This document shows positions 1 through 7,260 of a stretch of DNA of 22,170 nt, in pieces. Source of the stretch: Bacillota bacterium (lineage in GTDB: Bacteria > Bacillota_C > Negativicutes > JAEYSJ01); contig JAEYSJ010000221.1 of NCBI GenBank assembly GCA_023434855.1, positions 1 to 22,170 of the forward strand. The letters run 5' to 3'. The translations under genes and the position numbers were made by a program. The number at the start of each line of letters is the position of its first letter. Within the stretch, counting starts at the first letter, position 1. The notes under the pieces were generated by a model. That model was not told the origin of the DNA and ran no database searches. It saw only the letters and a program-made list of their open reading frames with translations.

Positions 1-2
1 CT

Positions 3-656
3 GACAGGTTGCTGAAAATTATTATAAGGCTGCGTGAATCTTTCCCTAAACTTTCCCGGGTAACTTGTTATGCCGGTCCTAAGGATGTTTTGGCAAAGAG
101 TCCGGAAGAGTTGCAGGTTTTGCATAAAGCCGGGCTAAAAATTATCTATCTGGGAATGGAAAGCGGTGATGATGAAGTCTTGGCATTACTGCATAAAGGG
201 GTTACTGCCGGCGAGATGGTTGCTGCCTGCCGCAAAGTCATTGACGCAGGCATAAAATTATCGCTGATGGTGATATTAGGAGCCGGTGGCGCGGCTTTTT
301 CACGTCAGCATGGGATTCGCACAGCGCAAACGGTTAATATCATCCAACCCAACATGTTGAGCATCTTAACCCTGATGCTTCATCCGGGTTCTGAATTAAG
401 GGAAGCAACTGATAGAAAGCAATTTTTCCCGCTTTCGCCATATCAGCTGCTGCAGGAACTGCGGCTCATAATTGCAGGCTTAGATTTCCCCGTCGATTCT
501 CATTGTCTTTTCCGCAGTAATCATGTATCAAATCTTCTACCATTATCAGGAACATTGCCTAAAGACAAAATCAATCTGCTTAAAGAACTCGATTCTGAAC
601 TTGCCACTAGCGACCGCCAGACAGAGCCAACATACAATGAAACTGATTTGTATTAG
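3..656 (+). CDS. Radical SAM family protein, C-terminal part (5' end outside window)
   Basis: The frame is open from the first bases of the window, so the start and the CxxxCxxC iron-sulfur motif lie upstream and only about 218 residues are visible. What remains is the second half of a radical SAM barrel: a strand-helix pattern with YLGMESGDDEVL near residue 50, typical of Elp3/MiaB-like radical SAM proteins. The tail SNLLPLSGTLPKDK resembles the conserved end of a family of roughly 300-residue radical SAM proteins of unknown substrate. The gene ends with TAG and is followed directly by the structured repeat element. The superfamily call is fairly secure, but the reaction cannot be named. Confidence 0.8.
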   Translation, partial: DRLLKIIIRLRESFPKLSRVTCYAGPKDVLAKSPEELQVLHKAGLKIIYLGMESGDDEVLALLHKGVTAGEMVAACRKVIDAGIKLSLMVILGAGGAAFSRQHGIRTAQTVNIIQPNMLSILTLMLHPGSELREATDRKQFFPLSPYQLLQELRLIIAGLDFPVDSHCLFRSNHVSNLLPLSGTLPKDKINLLKELDSELATSDRQTEPTYNETDLY

Positions 657-812
657 AGTGTGTTTCAAAAAAACACACTTTCCCTACTATTCTTTTAAAC
701 TGTTACAAAATACCCTGATATTAAACGCCCGGGAAACCGCACAGTAAGGGAATATCTGGTTACTGCGCTGAAAGGCCTAACGACAGGGACGGGTATTTTG
801 TAACAGCCTCTA
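656..812 (+). repeat. Structured intergenic element, copy 1
   Basis: A 9-bp hairpin (AGTGTGTTT 657-665 with AAACACACT 671-679) is followed, after about 20 nt, by a perfect 16-bp inverted repeat (CTGTTACAAAATACCC 700-715 with GGGTATTTTGTAACAG 791-806). The repeat encloses 75 nt. The enclosed part can fold further, for example CGCACAGTAA 738-747 with TTACTGCG 760-767 and one bulge. The same end hairpin and long stem occur again at 16690-16809 in the same orientation, with a different centre. The first hairpin is not followed by a T-run, so it is a poor terminator. I do not recognise a named family; a non-autonomous repeat or a structured RNA are the main options. Confidence 0.75.
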
Positions 813-854
813 TTAGTAAAGATTCAAAGAGATGTATTTGAACAAAAAATAATG

Positions 855-885
855 AACCCAATTCATGCCAGACTTGAATTGGGTT
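855..885. terminator. Two-way intrinsic terminator, radical SAM / recombinase
   Basis: Perfect 11-bp stem, AACCCAATTCA (855-865) with TGAATTGGGTT (875-885), and a 9-nt loop. On the minus strand it is followed by a T-rich run (complement of the A-run at 842-849), ending recombinase transcription. On the plus strand it is followed by TTATTTTAATTT. The recombinase stop codon (885-887) overlaps the stem by one base. Confidence 0.85.
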
Positions 886-2411
886 TATTTTAATTTAAGC
901 TGAACATTGATTTCAGGGCAGCTTCCCCGGCCCCGGGTGTTGTCGACGCGCTCAATGATAATCGTATCCAGAATGGCCCGTATAGCTGTTCTTTTTTCCA
1001 GTATTGTAATACTGTCGTGCTGAAGATTAAGTCGAATAGCGGAGACAATATCGCCAGTAGAGCGGGCTGAGACGATAGCAGCCAATTCAGCTTCGTACGT
1101 TTTCCTCATTTGGGCAATGTCCGCTAACTGCCGCTGGATGTCTGTCAATTGACTTTGTATTTCAGCTTCTGTTAGAATTTTCTGCCGGAACCAGCGCAGT
1201 ACAGCATCCTTTTGGTGCAGCAATTCTTTTTCGGTTTGTTTAATTTGGTCAAGCGCCGTTTTTTGCTTCTGGTTCTCTTGCTTTGGCGACACAGTCTGAA
1301 CATATTCAGCTAGCTTTGCCGGATTATAAAAGAGTTCCAACAAGTAATTAAAAACATATTCATCAAGTATTTTAGTTGGTACCTGCCTGGCTGTGCACGG
1401 CTTTTGCCCGGAATATGTGTAGGATGAACTTTTCTGGCTAATGCAGGCATAATAACTTATAAGCTTCTTGCAGCCGGAATGGGATATTATCATGGCCCGG
1501 CCACATTTAGCACAAATAACAAGTCCGTTTAACAGATAATCGTGCTTCAAATTACGTTTGGCCAGGTCCTTATTTTCCTGCAGTTGTTTTTGGGCGGTTT
1601 GCCAGGTAACTTCGTCAATAATTGCGGGAACGTGTATGGGAATCCATTCTGATTCTGGGCGCAGTGTCCGTTTTTTTTTGTTTAAACCAATCTTTTCATA
1701 CCGATATTTCATCGAATGGATTATGCCTTTATAAAGGGTATTGGTTAAGATCCGATGTACGCTGGATGTAAGCCAGGCCCTTTTGGCCCGGGGAGAAGGG
1801 ATACCGCGGGCATTAAGTTCTTTACAGATACGGGCTGTGCCCATTTTATCCTGAACAATGAAATCGAAAATCATTCTGATGATTGCAGCTTCAGTTTCGT
1901 TGATAACATAGGTACTTTTATCAGGATCAAAGCTATAGCCGAAGGGTTTGGCATTACTGATAACGAATCCTTTACCTGCCTTGCCGCGTTTACCGCGCAT
2001 TGTTCGTTCTTTGATCTTTTCCTTCTCGTATTCGGCTACGATACCTTGAAATTTATACATCAGCTCACCTTCGGAAGTTGCTTCGAAATTTACTGACGCA
2101 AATTTTCGCAAAGCTCCGGCTTTATTTATCTCTTCCGATATGATGAGCAGATGAATTGTTTTGCGGGCCAGTCTGTCAGGTGCGTAAGCAATAACCACAT
2201 CAAATTGTTTTCTTGTCAGTTTTTCTCGCATATTGCTCAGTGCCGGACGGTCAATAAACTCACCCGAATAACCGTCATCAACAAATTCTTCGATGTTTGT
2301 AGCCCCTAATTCGTAGGCATATTTTCGGCAGGCTTCTAATTGAGTATCTATGGAGTAGCCCTTTTCAGCTTGTTGATCTGTAGATACACGGACATAGATT
2401 GCCGCATTCAT
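885..2411 (-). CDS. Serine site-specific recombinase (large type, with zinc ribbon)
   Basis: About 508 residues. The N-terminal resolvase domain starts with AAIYVRVSTDQQ; Arg8 and Ser10 (numbered from the ATG at 2411) are the catalytic arginine and the serine nucleophile of the family. A YAPDRLARK segment follows. Next come the recombinase domain (about 150-270), a zinc ribbon beginning CAKCG at Cys300/Cys303 with a later YYAC and a further Cys, and a coiled-coil-rich C-terminus (about 370-450). This is the layout of large serine integrases and transposases, which cut and religate DNA at short sites through a Ser-DNA link. A GTG nine bases upstream is in frame, but AAGGA sits about 10 nt before the ATG, which favours the ATG. 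A small gene precedes it by 26 nt, probably as one operon. No other mobile-element genes are visible, so its substrate is unknown. Confidence 0.9.
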   Translation of the reverse strand: MNAAIYVRVSTDQQAEKGYSIDTQLEACRKYAYELGATNIEEFVDDGYSGEFIDRPALSNMREKLTRKQFDVVIAYAPDRLARKTIHLLIISEEINKAGALRKFASVNFEATSEGELMYKFQGIVAEYEKEKIKERTMRGKRGKAGKGFVISNAKPFGYSFDPDKSTYVINETEAAIIRMIFDFIVQDKMGTARICKELNARGIPSPRAKRAWLTSSVHRILTNTLYKGIIHSMKYRYEKIGLNKKKRTLRPESEWIPIHVPAIIDEVTWQTAQKQLQENKDLAKRNLKHDYLLNGLVICAKCGRAMIISHSGCKKLISYYACISQKSSSYTYSGQKPCTARQVPTKILDEYVFNYLLELFYNPAKLAEYVQTVSPKQENQKQKTALDQIKQTEKELLHQKDAVLRWFRQKILTEAEIQSQLTDIQRQLADIAQMRKTYEAELAAIVSARSTGDIVSAIRLNLQHDSITILEKRTAIRAILDTIIIERVDNTRGRGSCPEINVQLKLK

Positions 2412-2437
2412 TGTTAACACGTCCTTAATTCTAAAAA

Positions 2438-2596
2438 TTAATCAGTTGAAGCCAATTGCATTCGTTTTAGCAGAGCTTCAATGAGTAGCGACATAAATTT
2501 TTTACTATATTCATCCTGCAGGACGGGATTATAATTGACCGGAGTTATTTTTACAACAGGGCCAGGAGCTGGTTGTAGTTTAGCTTTTTTGCCCAT
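2438..2596 (-). CDS. Small hypothetical protein upstream of the recombinase
   Basis: 52 residues starting MGKKAKLQPAPGPVV, basic and proline-rich at the N-terminus, with an amphipathic helical second half (QDEYSKKFMSLLIEALLKRM). The ATG at 2596 is chosen because AGGTG lies 8 nt upstream; the longer in-frame reading to 2689 has no such site. It ends 26 nt before the recombinase ATG on the same strand, so the two are probably co-transcribed. I do not recognise the family. A small partner gene next to a serine recombinase could be a directionality or accessory factor, but nothing in the sequence proves that. Confidence 0.6.
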   Translation of the reverse strand: MGKKAKLQPAPGPVVKITPVNYNPVLQDEYSKKFMSLLIEALLKRMQLASTD

Positions 2597-2673
2597 CTTC
2601 CCATCACCTCGCTTAATCATATGCGGAGCAATGGTTGTCTGATTAACGAGATTTCGGCAGAAAATCAGTAATA

Positions 2674-2707
2674 TTTTTTGCAGCCACAATAACTGTGGCT
2701 ATAAAAA
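2674..2707. promoter_or_regulatory. Dyad upstream of the small gene-recombinase pair
   Basis: AGCCACA (2682-2688) pairs with TGTGGCT (2694-2700) around a 5-nt loop. The symmetry continues outward through a C/A mismatch, a G-T pair and five T-A pairs. With T-runs upstream and A-runs downstream it is not a terminator in either direction. Its place about 80 bp before the small gene suits an operator or a recombinase binding site. The rest of the gap up to 2878 is AT-rich, and I see no gene or recognised riboswitch in it. Confidence 0.45.
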
Positions 2708-2878
2708 TAATATGGAATCAAAATAGTTTTACATTGTAATTTAAATAAGTTGATTATGTATCATGGTGTAAAAAAACAATGGGAATTAATGCAAATAGAG
2801 GAATATCATCTCAAACAATAGAAATAGCAAATATATTAGACATTAATCAAAGAATATGACAAGAAAGGATTTGAAGGA

Positions 2879-4084
2879 ATGCGAAAATATCAGCAACATC
2901 CATCAACATCCCGCCAAGAAACATTGCGGTTGATTATGGAATACTCACAGTTTCAGCCCCGCGTGGAAGTGGTACCTGTCCGGGAAGCGCTGGGCCGGGT
3001 TACTGCCAGGGACATCCAGGCAGAAAATACATTGCCCAATTCTCCCAGCAGCACCATGGACGGAATTGCCGTTAAATCCGCCAATTTAAACAACATTGCC
3101 GACATCAGCCAGTGGCAGGAAGGCATTGATTATGTTTTCAGCAATACCGGTGTTGGTATACCGGATGAATTTGATACCGTCGTTCTGATTGAAAACGTGG
3201 AATTTGACGAGGCCGGAAGACTGCGAAATCTACTTAACCCGCAGCCAGGGCAAAATGTGCGGCCTGTAGGAACAATAATGCAGACCGGTGAAATTCTGGT
3301 TCCCGCTCATTATTTGCTGCGACCGGCCCAGTTGGGCCTTTTGATAGCCGGAGGCATCACCGAAGTGGCTGTGCTGGCAAAGCCAAGGGTTGCTATTTTG
3401 CCGACAGGCAATGAGCTGGTACCGGCCGGCTGCACTCCACCCCGCGGTAAAAATGTGGAATCCAATGGTACAATGATTGAAGCTTACGTTAAAATGATGG
3501 GAGGAGAACCGCGGTTATTTCCCATTACCCGTGATGACCCGGATGAATTGTTCAAAATAATAAACGCTGCGTTAGACTGGGCTGATATAGTTATCTTAAA
3601 CGGTGGAACTTCCAAAGGCAGTGATGATAGAGCGATCGAAGTTCAGGAAACCATCGGCAAAATTCTCGTCTATGAAGTAGACTATGGCCCAGGCAAGCAT
3701 ACGACAATGACGGTAGCCGGTTCTAAACTCATAGTGGGGACGGTGGGTCCGACGATCGGCGCTGAATATGCGGTTGAATGGTATGTTAGCCCGCTTATCA
3801 ATAAATATTTATCACAACCAACTGCTGAGCCTCAGAGGCTTAAGGTAACACTTGCTGAAGAAATAGTTCTTCCTGCGCCTATTGATGTTTACGCCAGGAT
3901 GCAGGTCAGAAGAACCGGTGAAGCCTATGAAGCTATACGGGTAAACCCTGCCGGCCCTTTGGCAAAACAAATGATGGCCAATGCCTATATGCTTATTCCT
4001 GGAGAGGTCCAAAGATATAAGGCCGGTGAAGTAGTGGAAGTGACATTGCGCTGCCCGTTGGAATATATTGAGAAATGCTATTAA
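2879..4084 (+). CDS. MoeA-like molybdopterin-binding protein (divergent)
   Basis: 401 residues with the MoeA layout: SSTMDGIAV (57-65), PTGNEL (175-180) opening the MoaB/MogA-like molybdopterin-binding domain, GGTSKGSDD (242-250), and a C-terminal beta domain. MoeA inserts molybdenum (or tungsten) into molybdopterin. Start ATG at 2879 has AAAGGA 9 nt upstream. In place of the canonical LPGNP loop it reads GTVGPTIGAEYA (287-297), so it is probably a specialised paralogue, not the housekeeping enzyme. No other cofactor genes and no molybdoenzyme lie nearby. Family assignment is strong; true MoeA catalysis is uncertain, so no symbol is given. Confidence 0.85.
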   Translation: MRKYQQHPSTSRQETLRLIMEYSQFQPRVEVVPVREALGRVTARDIQAENTLPNSPSSTMDGIAVKSANLNNIADISQWQEGIDYVFSNTGVGIPDEFDTVVLIENVEFDEAGRLRNLLNPQPGQNVRPVGTIMQTGEILVPAHYLLRPAQLGLLIAGGITEVAVLAKPRVAILPTGNELVPAGCTPPRGKNVESNGTMIEAYVKMMGGEPRLFPITRDDPDELFKIINAALDWADIVILNGGTSKGSDDRAIEVQETIGKILVYEVDYGPGKHTTMTVAGSKLIVGTVGPTIGAEYAVEWYVSPLINKYLSQPTAEPQRLKVTLAEEIVLPAPIDVYARMQVRRTGEAYEAIRVNPAGPLAKQMMANAYMLIPGEVQRYKAGEVVEVTLRCPLEYIEKCY

Positions 4085-4109
4085 TTTGCTATGCAAGAAT
4101 GATGATAGG

Positions 4110-4146
4110 GGACGGTGGTTTTTCCACAAGACAAAACCACTCGTCC
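4110..4146. repeat. REP-like hairpin downstream of the MoeA-like gene
   Basis: Stem GGACGGTGGTTTT (4110-4122) with AAAACCAC-T-CGTCC (4133-4146): 13 pairs, one bulged T, 10-nt loop. No T-run follows, so termination is not obvious. The GGGGACGGT start resembles short palindromic repeats common near REP-associated transposases in anaerobic Bacillota, a resemblance from memory. The rest of 4085-4370 holds a weak TTATTAC/GTAATAA hairpin (4184-4206) and AT-rich sequence with a possible TATAAT at 4241-4246, but no gene. Confidence 0.5.
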
Positions 4147-4370
4147 GCTGTCTATATTATGTTCGGAATAATTACAAAAGGCGTTATTACTTGCCTGGGG
4201 TAATAAGTGAAATTAAAAGAAAATTTAAATAAACCTAATGTATAATAAAAATTTGTTGTTTTTGTTAATTTATGTTGTGCATCATACTCTTGAAAAGTAT
4301 AATAATAATTGGAAATATATCAATATTTATCCATTTTAGTCATGGAAGCCTATGCTATAGGAGTGATTTT

Positions 4371-5053
4371 ATGCGAATATTGTGGGCAGAAGATGACCAA
4401 CGACTGGGTAATCTTGTGCGCCAATTATTAACGAGACAACAGCTTCAGGGAGATTGGGTTTGTACTGGTAAAGAGGCTTTGGACTTAGCATTAGCCAATT
4501 TTTACGAAGTTGTCATACTCGACTGGATGATGCCGGAAAAATCCGGAATAGAAGTATGCAACACCAGTATCAAGGAGGAATCCTAATACTTACAGCTAAA
4601 GATACGATAGATGATTTAGTACAAGGTTTGGAGACCGGTGCTGATGATTATATTGTCAAACCCTTCGAAGTTAAAGAATTAGTTGCCCGTATTCATTCTG
4701 TTGCCAGGCGAAGTAAAGTGACCATGAAAGAAGACATAATAAAAGTGGCCGATATAGAGCTTAATCTATTAACAATGTCAGTGAAACGTGGGACCCGGGA
4801 AATTCATTTAACCAGTCGTGAATTTCAGCTTCTGCAAGCATTAGCTGAAAATCATGGAAGAATACTGCCACGTGAGGTGCTTCTCAATCGGGTGTGGGGC
4901 TGGGAAAATGAAGTATCTTACAACAACCTTGACGCGTTTATACGATTGCTGCGAAAAAAGCTTAACCATCTTGGTAAGGCCGAATTTATCCACAATATTC
5001 GTGGGGTGGGTTATACTTTGATTGAGGCTAGCGATGATAGCCAAACTTCGTAA
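4371..5053 (+). pseudogene. OmpR/PhoB-type response regulator, frameshifted
   Basis: The ATG at 4371 (TAGGAGTG 5 nt upstream) opens a receiver domain with the acidic pair Asp8-Asp9 and phospho-acceptor Asp51 in LDWMMPEKSGIEVC. After GIEVC the frame runs into TAA at 4584-4586. The rest of the receiver (ILILTAKD, then the switch Lys in VKPFE) and a full winged-helix DNA-binding domain ending GVGYTL continue one frame back (-1) to 5053. Compared with usual family length, about four residues plus one base seem missing between GIEVC and GGILILTA, so a deletion of about 13 nt fits. I see no slippery heptamer, so programmed frameshifting is unlikely. Unless this is a sequencing error, the gene gives a 71-residue stub. 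The kinase gene overlaps its 3' end by 20 nt. Confidence 0.85.
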
Positions 5054-6343
5054 AAAATTAACCAACTTATACACGATTGTTTTCAGTAGTTTTTTATTTA
5101 TTTTTATTCTTATGGTTAGTACCGGCGCTATTTGGAACATTTACCAAGAAAGAGTTAATGAAATTGAAATTTTGGCCAGCCAGTTAGCGAAAGAACAACG
5201 AGATGTCCTGAATCAACATTACAAAAATCCGAATTCATTACCAACAGAACTATTTATAGAAGAAAATTATGACATTAGCGGACAAGTCTTCTATTATTTA
5301 TTGGACCGGCAAGGAAAGTTGGTAAAGGCTGACCAACCTGTACCTGTACTACGTGATACCGTATTTAATAAAGTCATAAACTGGGACCCGGAGAAAACCA
5401 CCACTTTCGCCAAACTATCTTTGCCAAATGGTGAGAATGCGGTAATTATTTTAACTGCGCAGAAAATCTTTAGCGAAGAGCAGAATCTTTTAGGGACAAT
5501 TTATACCGGTAGAGATGTGACGGCCTATGCGCGGGTGCTTGTTCATATTGTTGCCGCTTTATTTTTTGCGGCCCTCGTGTTTAGCTTACTGGCGGCATTA
5601 ACCGGATATTTTTTGGCCGGCAAAGTCGTAGTTCCAATCGAAAAAGCAATTAAGCGACAAAAGCAATTTGCCGCAGATGCTTCGCATGAGCTGCGTACAC
5701 CTTTGAGTGTGTTACAAACTTCAATAGAAGCAATTGAATTAGATGAGGAAAATAAATTTTCAGCATTCTCCGTGCAAATTCTAAAGAATGTTAAAGATGA
5801 GTTTAATAGGATGAAGCGGTTGATTCGCGATTTATTAACACTGGCAAGGGCAGATGCTGGCGACATTTCGTCATCCAAAACAGTTCTCTTTCTCAACTCA
5901 GTTGTTGAGCAAACAGTTCGTTCTCTTAAAATCGCTGCAGAACGCAAGAATATTGAACTAGCCAGTATAGTGCAGGAACCTCTGCAAATAACTGGAGATG
6001 CCGATCGGATTTATCAACTGCTTTATATCCTTTAGATAATGGAATCAAGTATACTCCTAAAAATGGTAAGGTGTCAGTACGAATAGAGAATACCTGCACT
6101 GCAGGGGGGTTCTATGTAAAAATAATAGTTGAAGATACTGGTTTTGGTATATCTCCTGAATATCAGGACCGGATTTTTGAACGTTTTTTCCGCTTAGACA
6201 AATCGCGATCACGGAATATTGACGGGTTTGGACTAGGCTTATCCATCGCTAAATGGATTGTTGATTCACACAATGGAAAAATATATGTCAAAAGTAAACC
6301 TGATGAGGGGAGCCAGTTTGTAGTCCTGATTCTCAGTTGTTAA
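5034..6343 (+). pseudogene. Sensor histidine kinase, frameshifted before the ATPase domain
   Basis: The ATG at 5034 has GAGG 6 nt upstream and overlaps the regulator. The order is: membrane segment (about 12-32), extracytoplasmic sensor region (about 35-165), second membrane segment (VLVHIVAALFFAALV...), then HisKA with SHELRTPL, phospho-acceptor His218. The frame stops at TAG 6033-6035 after LLYIL. The ATP-binding domain resumes at 6032 in the -1 frame as LDNGIKYTP (N box), DTGFGI (G1), ERFFR and GFGLGLSIAKW (G2). Restoring one T in the CTTT run at 6030-6033 would give LLYILLDNGIKYTP without a break, so this is a clean 1-nt deletion. The product would lack nearly all of the ATP-binding domain. 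Its cognate regulator is also broken. Confidence 0.88.
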
Positions 6344-6383
6344 ATAATATAAGAACAGTAAAAGACGAGTAGGTGGTTATGTT

Positions 6384-7016
6384 ATGCTAGAAAAACAAAA
6401 TTACATTATCATCTTCTTATTTGTAACGGGATTCTTCTTTATGCTACAATACAAAGTTTTTGCGTTTATGCCTAACGATGGGGATGGAATCTATTATTAT
6501 AGTCTCGGAGAAGAATATTACTCAGATGGCAACTATGATAAGGCAATTAAAGCATTTGATCAAGCGCTGTATTTCTTTGATATGGGTAAATCAAAAGGTG
6601 ATGTTTCAATTGCCAGGATTTATTACGCTGAAGGAGATTGTTATTACTATAAAGGACAATATGAACTGGCTATTATTAACTATGATAAAAGCAATGAAAA
6701 ATTAATAGGTATGAGCGCGAATATTGAAGACTACGACAATATTATAAATAAAAACCCAAGTGCTAATGCTTACTATGCACGAGGATTTTTGTATTTTCAA
6801 TCCGGCAAATATGAGAAAGCATTGAATAATTATAACAACTCGCTAAGAATAGAACCCGGAAACGCTCGGGTATACCTAAGTAAGGCAATAATATACGAGA
6901 AATTAGGTTTAAAAGCAGACGCAATAAATGCGTATAGAAACTTTATATCCGAATCTGGACAGCCAGATACATTGGTAGATGCTGTCAAACAGCGAATTGA
7001 GACTTTAAACCAGTAG
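6384..7016 (+). CDS. Secreted or membrane-anchored TPR protein
   Basis: 210 residues. A hydrophobic N-terminus (residues 7-28) ends VFAF, suiting a signal peptide cut after VFA or an uncleaved anchor. It is followed by three to four tetratricopeptide repeats (about 36-69, 77-108, 127-160, 161-190), with pairs such as GEEYYSDGNYDKAIKAFDQAL and FLYFQSGKYEKALNNY. TPRs make helical scaffolds for protein binding, here probably outside the cytoplasmic membrane. It starts 40 nt after the broken kinase and has GTAGGTGG before the ATG, so it may once have been transcribed with that system. The partner is unknown. Confidence 0.8.
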   Translation: MLEKQNYIIIFLFVTGFFFMLQYKVFAFMPNDGDGIYYYSLGEEYYSDGNYDKAIKAFDQALYFFDMGKSKGDVSIARIYYAEGDCYYYKGQYELAIINYDKSNEKLIGMSANIEDYDNIINKNPSANAYYARGFLYFQSGKYEKALNNYNNSLRIEPGNARVYLSKAIIYEKLGLKADAINAYRNFISESGQPDTLVDAVKQRIETLNQ

Positions 7017-7155
7017 GAGATGGGGGAGGGTGATCCCTTTAAAGTTAAACTAAGGACACTTTCTAATTAGGATAAACCTGATCTGCGCGTTAGGAATTGG
7101 CACCTCCACTGCCTCCATTGCCACCACACTTTTCGTAAGACAAATCCACCATCCC

Positions 7156-7243
7156 TTTGTCCTCCTTCGTTTAGACAAAGCGCAATCAAAGGATATTGAC
7201 AGATTTGGACCAGGCTAGCTACTGATAAATGGATTTAATTCAT
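7156..7243 (+). pseudogene. Histidine kinase fragment, degraded second copy
   Basis: The stretch 7168-7217 matches 6191-6240 (the kinase G2 region) without gaps at 40 of 50 bases by hand count. It translates RLDKAQSKDIDRFGPG and then meets an in-frame TAG; the kinase reads RLDKSRSRNIDGFGLGL. Weaker similarity runs from TTTGTCCTCCTTCGT (7156) to about 7243 with small gaps. It sits in the 244-nt gap between the TPR and peptidase genes, ending about 18 nt before the peptidase ATG. It is a relic of a second kinase gene, so a kinase probably once preceded the peptidase. I recognise nothing else in 7017-7155. Confidence 0.7.
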
Positions 7244-7260
7244 ATAGAAAGGAAGCAACT

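Noticed and set aside
657..680. End hairpin AGTGTGTTT/AAACACACT as the radical SAM gene terminator
   Set aside because: Only three T residues follow in either copy, and the strong terminator at 855-885 serves better.
656..812. Structured element as an integron attC site
   Set aside because: A variable centre inside conserved arms recalls attC, but the arms lack the GTTRRRY/RYYYAAC boxes in the right order, and no integrase gene of that type is present.
1755..2096. 113-codon plus-strand frame inside the recombinase gene
   Set aside because: It lies antisense to well-supported recombinase coding sequence and has no ribosome binding site or family features.
810..2780. Direct repeats flanking the recombinase as attL/attR
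   Set aside because: Only short, imperfect A-rich matches were found, no better than chance in this composition.
2779..2859. 26-codon reading frame upstream of the moeA-like gene
   Set aside because: No ribosome binding site, AT-rich sequence and no recognisable similarity; length is within chance.
2708..2878. Molybdenum-cofactor riboswitch before the moeA-like gene
   Set aside because: The region is AT-rich and shows none of the long GC-containing helices expected of that riboswitch.
4184..4206. TTATTAC/GTAATAA hairpin as a terminator
   Set aside because: Seven AT-rich pairs and no following T-run; weak and probably chance.
4556..4590. Programmed frameshift in the response regulator, stimulated by AAGGAGG at 4572-4578
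   Set aside because: A prfB-like +1 shift would enter the wrong frame. The needed -1 shift has no slippery heptamer before the TAA, and residues appear to be missing as well.
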